Position numbers and translations under genes: made by a program. Under the pieces are notes generated by a model. The model did not search any database. It was not told where the DNA came from and was given only the letters and a program-made list of their open reading frames with translations. Below, one piece after another: positions 44,086 to 47,375 of a stretch of DNA of 47,375 nucleotides (positions are counted from its first letter, which is position 1; each line of letters opens with the position of its first letter). The DNA comes from Chitinophaga pinensis (GTDB lineage: Bacteria > Bacteroidota > Bacteroidia > Chitinophagales > CAMDFR01), in assembly GCA_945860705.1 (NCBI GenBank), contig CAMART010000025.1, positions 1 through 47,375 of the forward strand, read 5' to 3'.

Positions 44086-45620
44086 TATTGAAATATTCTC
44101 TTCCAAATTTTTATATCATTTGTGACATTTTTATTAAATTCAGCTCTTTTAGAAGTTGTAGACATCTTATTAAATATCTTATTTTTTGTTCTATAACTCC
44201 ATTGTGGCTTATTTGTTTTTAAAATCCAATCATCACCATAACCGATCTTTAAACTATTCGGTATATCAATCCAATTTTCTTTTTTACAAAACATTAAACA
44301 ACCCCAACCACTAGCTTGTATGTATAGATTTTCATGTAATGTATCAACACCATCACCATCATATGAATCTTTGTGTACTCCAAAACAACCTAATTTATGA
44401 TGATTATCTAAAACAAATTTGAAAGTCTCATCAACATTAAAAAGAATATCATCATTACATATAGAAATAAGATTATTTTTAGCTAATTCAACTCCCCAAT
44501 TCCATGCAGGATTAACATAAATATTTTCACCTTTAGTAACTAATTTAACTTTATCTAAATTAAATTCAGGTCTCTTATTAGGTTGATTATCTATTATAAT
44601 AATTTCATCAACTAAAGAACAATTGTTTAAACTAATAAGTAATTCTGAAAAAGTATCAGGTGCCCACATAGTTGGTATAACTACACTAAATTTATCATTA
44701 GTAGACATACCAGAACTAACATCAATTAACCCATAATCAACTTCTAATTTGTTCATTAAATATTCACCTCTATAAAATTCAGTGTCTTCTAATGATAGCT
44801 TAGAAATCCAATTACAATAATTAGCACTACTAATAAATGAATATCTAAGAGGTAGATTAGATGTATTATAAGCACCTTCAAAGAATAATTTTCTAGACCA
44901 ACTCATATTACCAGAGTCTGGTAATATTTGTAAAACATTAGATCCTATTTTAGTTGTTGTCCAAGATTTAGAATCTAATTGATAAAGATTTACATGCTGA
45001 TTTGAAAATGCATGATTTATAAATACATCAGTAGATATAGAAACAATATCATCTATATTAAAACCAGATTTTGAAAATTCATCACTCTTTAAATACTTAG
45101 TTAAAATAACCTCAGCAACAGAAACTATTCCCTTTGAAACAGCAATCACCTCAGAAGTTTTTCCATAAAAAGATTTACCAATTGAAGTCATATTACCAGG
45201 TTGTAATTTAATATCAGTCGATAACCATTTAATAAAATTAATCTTATTATCATCTAATATCCAATTACCCTCACCTAAAGTAAATTTAGAAGGAGTCCAC
45301 TTTTTTAAATTTTCAGTTAAAAAAGAATAAGAATCACACTTTAAAATATATTGATACTTTGAAATATGATTTTCCATACCATCACTAAATATATAAAATG
45401 AATTTAAATCTTTAAAAACATCTCCTAATCTAATAGTAGACATTTCAATTAATTTAATTCCTTTATACTTTTCTAATTTATTAATAACATTAATATGACT
45501 ATATACAACCAAATCATATTCATTATCCAATGACCATAACTTCCATGTTTTATATAACCATGAAAATTCAATATCTGAATTATTATAATCACCTACATAT
45601 ACTACAATTGCTTTATTCAT
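44085..45620 (-). CDS. Two-domain glycosyltransferase-like protein of the phage-like segment
   Basis: 511 aa. Residues 1-300 start KAIVVYVGDYNNSDIEFSWLYKTWKLW and have KCDSYSFLTEN (about 93), FTLGEGNWILD and a DVFINHAFSN segment (about 200), a GT-A-like pattern of unclear family seen in large phages. Residues about 307-480 are a GT2 domain: FSVVIPTMWAPDTFSELL, EIIIIDNQPNKRPEF, CNDDILFNVDE (metal site) and GWGCLMFCKKENW. The VVIPTMW opening is characteristic of GT2 proteins in T4-like marine phages as I know them. It may modify phage DNA or virion glycans. Overlaps the next gene by one base. Confidence 0.7.
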   Translation of the reverse strand: MNKAIVVYVGDYNNSDIEFSWLYKTWKLWSLDNEYDLVVYSHINVINKLEKYKGIKLIEMSTIRLGDVFKDLNSFYIFSDGMENHISKYQYILKCDSYSFLTENLKKWTPSKFTLGEGNWILDDNKINFIKWLSTDIKLQPGNMTSIGKSFYGKTSEVIAVSKGIVSVAEVILTKYLKSDEFSKSGFNIDDIVSISTDVFINHAFSNQHVNLYQLDSKSWTTTKIGSNVLQILPDSGNMSWSRKLFFEGAYNTSNLPLRYSFISSANYCNWISKLSLEDTEFYRGEYLMNKLEVDYGLIDVSSGMSTNDKFSVVIPTMWAPDTFSELLISLNNCSLVDEIIIIDNQPNKRPEFNLDKVKLVTKGENIYVNPAWNWGVELAKNNLISICNDDILFNVDETFKFVLDNHHKLGCFGVHKDSYDGDGVDTLHENLYIQASGWGCLMFCKKENWIDIPNSLKIGYGDDWILKTNKPQWSYRTKNKIFNKMSTTSKRAEFNKNVTNDIKIWKRIFQ

Positions 45621-45673
45621 AAAAAATATTTTTCAATACTTACTTTTTAGTATATATTAAAAATTAATTTCAT

Positions 45674-45835
45674 TTAATACACTCTACTAGTAAATGCCCA
45701 TATAATTAAATAAACAAAAAACCAACCTGTTAAAATAAATCCTATTCTCCATACAATAGCATCTATACCAGACCAATCTCCCAATCCTTCACATACACCA
45801 CCAATGTATCCACCTTTTCTTTTAAACTTTTTCAT
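45674..45835 (-). CDS. Small PspC-domain protein (53 aa)
   Basis: 53 aa, too short for routine ORF lists. It consists of one PspC domain: KRKGGYIGGVCEGLGDWSGID (residues 6-25), then AIVWRIGFILTGWFFVYLIIWAF as the membrane segment and a basic tail TSRVY. The GGVCEGLxD start and membrane end match PspC. PspC normally takes part in the phage-shock envelope-stress response; a lone 53-aa copy in a phage-like segment could modulate the host envelope. Preceded by a TATAAATA sequence at 45850. Confidence 0.85.
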   Translation of the reverse strand: MKKFKRKGGYIGGVCEGLGDWSGIDAIVWRIGFILTGWFFVYLIIWAFTSRVY

Positions 45836-45849
45836 AATATGATAAATAA

Positions 45850-45857
45850 TATTTATA
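45850..45857 (-). promoter_or_regulatory. Sequence identical to the T4 late-promoter core
   Basis: The minus strand reads TATAAATA, 15 bases upstream of the PspC gene. This equals the T4 late -10 element, but the region is nearly all A and T, so it may be chance. Confidence 0.25.
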
Positions 45858-45884
45858 TTTGTATTATATTAAAATAAAATATTC

Positions 45885-46439
45885 ATGTTTAACCTTAAAA
45901 GATCTTTTTACATTTTAACTGGAGTATTAACACATTTACTAATACTACCATTGATTTATGCTATTGTAAGTAAGAATAACCAACCAGGAATTGGTCCAAT
46001 AATAGGAAATATTATTATATTCTTACTTATATTAGCCATATATGAATTTATTCTACACTGTCTTTCATATTGGCATCGTGACAATGATTCTGTTATATTC
46101 TACTACTTTTTTAAAACAATAAAAAGAAATTCTAAAATTGTTAAACACGAACATCTAGGTGATTTCCTCTTAACAATATCAATGAATAGTAATAGTAATC
46201 CAGTTGTCTTCTATAATCAAAATTGGCTTGGTTGTGAAATAATTGGCGAGTGGAGTATTTATGAAGATTTAACAACCAATATAAATAAAAGATTAGATAA
46301 TATCTATAAACAAAAACTCTATGATATAGATCAACAAAAAAGAGAAAATGCTAAAATTAGTGAAATAATGAAGTGGGATGGTCACCTAAATAAAGTAACT
46401 AGGAGAGATGAAAAACTTGATAAACTAGGAATAAAATGA
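45885..46439 (+). CDS. Hypothetical membrane protein of the phage-like segment (184 aa)
   Basis: Two membrane segments near the N terminus (residues 7-28 and 36-60: YILTGVLTHLLILPLIYAIV and GNIIIFLLILAIYEFILHCL), then a soluble part with LLTISMNSNSNPVVFYNQNW and a charged helical C terminus. It starts 49 bases from the divergent PspC gene. Its last four bases overlap the next ATG (ATGA). Not recognised. Confidence 0.7.
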   Translation: MFNLKRSFYILTGVLTHLLILPLIYAIVSKNNQPGIGPIIGNIIIFLLILAIYEFILHCLSYWHRDNDSVIFYYFFKTIKRNSKIVKHEHLGDFLLTISMNSNSNPVVFYNQNWLGCEIIGEWSIYEDLTTNINKRLDNIYKQKLYDIDQQKRENAKISEIMKWDGHLNKVTRRDEKLDKLGIK

Positions 46440-47014
46440 TTTGGATATTAGGAATTGTATTAGTGTTATTAGTAGTGAGCCAAATTCACTTATATTCTAT
46501 TATTAAAAGTCAAAAAGAACCTAAAATTGAAAAGGGAAGTATTATACTAAAACCTCTTCCAGACAAAGTTGATAGTGATTTAGTAGAAGGTGTTGAAGAA
46601 ATGCTTTCAGAAGTACTAGAAAGTGTTAAGTTGGAAGGGTGGGAAGTAGATATAAAAGAATCTTCTCTTTTTAGAGGAGACGCTTATGATATTATTATCA
46701 AATCACATAACGATGATGTAGTTATTGATTCAGTAGTTAGATATAAATCTCATTATAGTTCTACAGATTTTGATATAAGATTACTCCGTTTTAAAATATC
46801 AACAAATGATATCTCTGGTATTAAATCATACTCTTTTACCGACTCTAAGTATAAAAATGATATAATAGTTTTTCTTTGGGATTTTATTTTAGAAAAACAT
46901 TTAGAGGATAATAGAATAGAAATTGAGAATTATAAATCCATAATTAATACAATTAGAAAAAAATTAACTGGGTTAAGAAGGAGTGAAAGATTAAATCAAT
47001 TATTAGATGAATAA
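46436..47014 (+). CDS. Hypothetical protein with N-terminal anchor (192 aa)
   Basis: An N-terminal hydrophobic segment (residues 2-19, IWILGIVLVLLVVSQIHL) acts as anchor; then an acidic, strand-rich soluble part (EGVEEMLSEVLESVKLEGWEVDIKESS near residue 55). No motif known to me. Overlaps its neighbours at both ends (four bases upstream, eight downstream), as in compact phage genomes. Confidence 0.7.
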   Translation: MIWILGIVLVLLVVSQIHLYSIIKSQKEPKIEKGSIILKPLPDKVDSDLVEGVEEMLSEVLESVKLEGWEVDIKESSLFRGDAYDIIIKSHNDDVVIDSVVRYKSHYSSTDFDIRLLRFKISTNDISGIKSYSFTDSKYKNDIIVFLWDFILEKHLEDNRIEIENYKSIINTIRKKLTGLRRSERLNQLLDE

Positions 47015-47375
47015 AATTTGGAAAGTAGAAATATATTATACCACACCAGATGGATCAACCTGGTTAACTATTGGTATGTTTACAAATGAAAAAGATGCCC
47101 AAGAAGTTAAATCTAAATGGGAAGATTTTCATATCAATTCAAAAGTGATGTTGGATGAACCAGAGAATTGGATTGCAGAAAATGACGATTGGTATGAAGA
47201 TAATTATAGATATGGATTTCATTGGGAAGATTCAAGTGAGTATTCTACACTTGCTCAAAAATATAATAACCTTCTAGAATTCGAAGAAATAGTAATAACT
47301 GAAACTAAATTAAATACAGATATTTTTATTGAGACTATTAGTAATCCATTTAGTGGATTTACTGAACAATTTCAA
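47007..47375 (+). CDS. Hypothetical protein, 3' end outside window
   Basis: 123 codons from an ATG that overlaps the preceding stop by eight bases. The start is KIWKVEIYYTTPDGSTWLTIGMFT, later a WEDF/WIAENDDWYEDNYRYGFHWED stretch rich in Trp, Asp and Glu. No domain recognised. The gene runs off the right end of the window. Confidence 0.65.
   Translation, partial: MNKIWKVEIYYTTPDGSTWLTIGMFTNEKDAQEVKSKWEDFHINSKVMLDEPENWIAENDDWYEDNYRYGFHWEDSSEYSTLAQKYNNLLEFEEIVITETKLNTDIFIETISNPFSGFTEQFQ

Overview
The window reads as a low-GC (about 30% by eye) chromosome segment of a Bacteroidota bacterium. The signs are: upstream elements of the TAnnTTTG (-7) type, a T9SS-type C-terminal sorting tail on a surface protein, outer-membrane beta-barrel and lipoprotein genes, a B12 locus built around a TonB receptor and a beta-propeller lipoprotein, few Shine-Dalgarno sites and frequent TTG starts. 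I cannot name genus or species. No rRNA, tRNA or CRISPR array was seen.

Region 1 (1-19451, all plus) is a surface-glycan locus. It opens with the end of a legionaminate-type pathway (a CBS/nucleotidyltransferase of the PtmE type, then a CMP-nonulosonate synthetase). Next come an unusual GT-B-like protein and ten glycosyltransferases of GT2, GT4 and DUF6625 type, with glf (UDP-galactopyranose mutase) among them. A second transcription unit (from 14513) has a WlbA-like UDP-GlcNAcA dehydrogenase, an AsnB-type amidotransferase, a GT4 enzyme and a methyltransferase. A multi-pass membrane protein (19485-20813, minus), possibly a polymerase, and mfd face this locus from the other side.

Region 2 (24225-25690) is a gene-poor island. 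It contains what looks like one integron-type gene cassette (24712-25678), carrying a secreted HNH nuclease and a small partner ORF and ending in a 130-bp attC-like imperfect inverted repeat. The cassette's 5' end matches the R'' box of that repeat in inverted orientation.

Region 3 (25690-30084, minus) is a cobalamin-uptake operon: B12 riboswitch, btuB-like receptor, a T9SS-exported surface protein, a 56-aa Cys-rich protein, and a BtuG-like propeller lipoprotein.

Region 4 (30194-42606) is mostly housekeeping: a frameshifted outer-membrane protein, Nif3-like protein plus zinc-ribbon partner, two TPR proteins (the first with an intrinsic terminator inside its signal-peptide codons), a LysR regulator divergent from an isocitrate dehydrogenase, a DUF6671 operon, tsaC/sua5, terC and sbtA.

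Region 5 (42676-47375): a SulP transporter stops making sense at about 43345 and continues in frame into the C-terminal end of a DNA methyltransferase. Everything beyond looks phage-like (tightly packed small genes, a two-domain glycosyltransferase, a 53-aa PspC protein, an UVR-motif protein). This is most simply an assembly chimera between a chromosome and a phage-like contig; a real recombination event is possible but less likely. Treat positions right of 43345 as possibly from another replicon.
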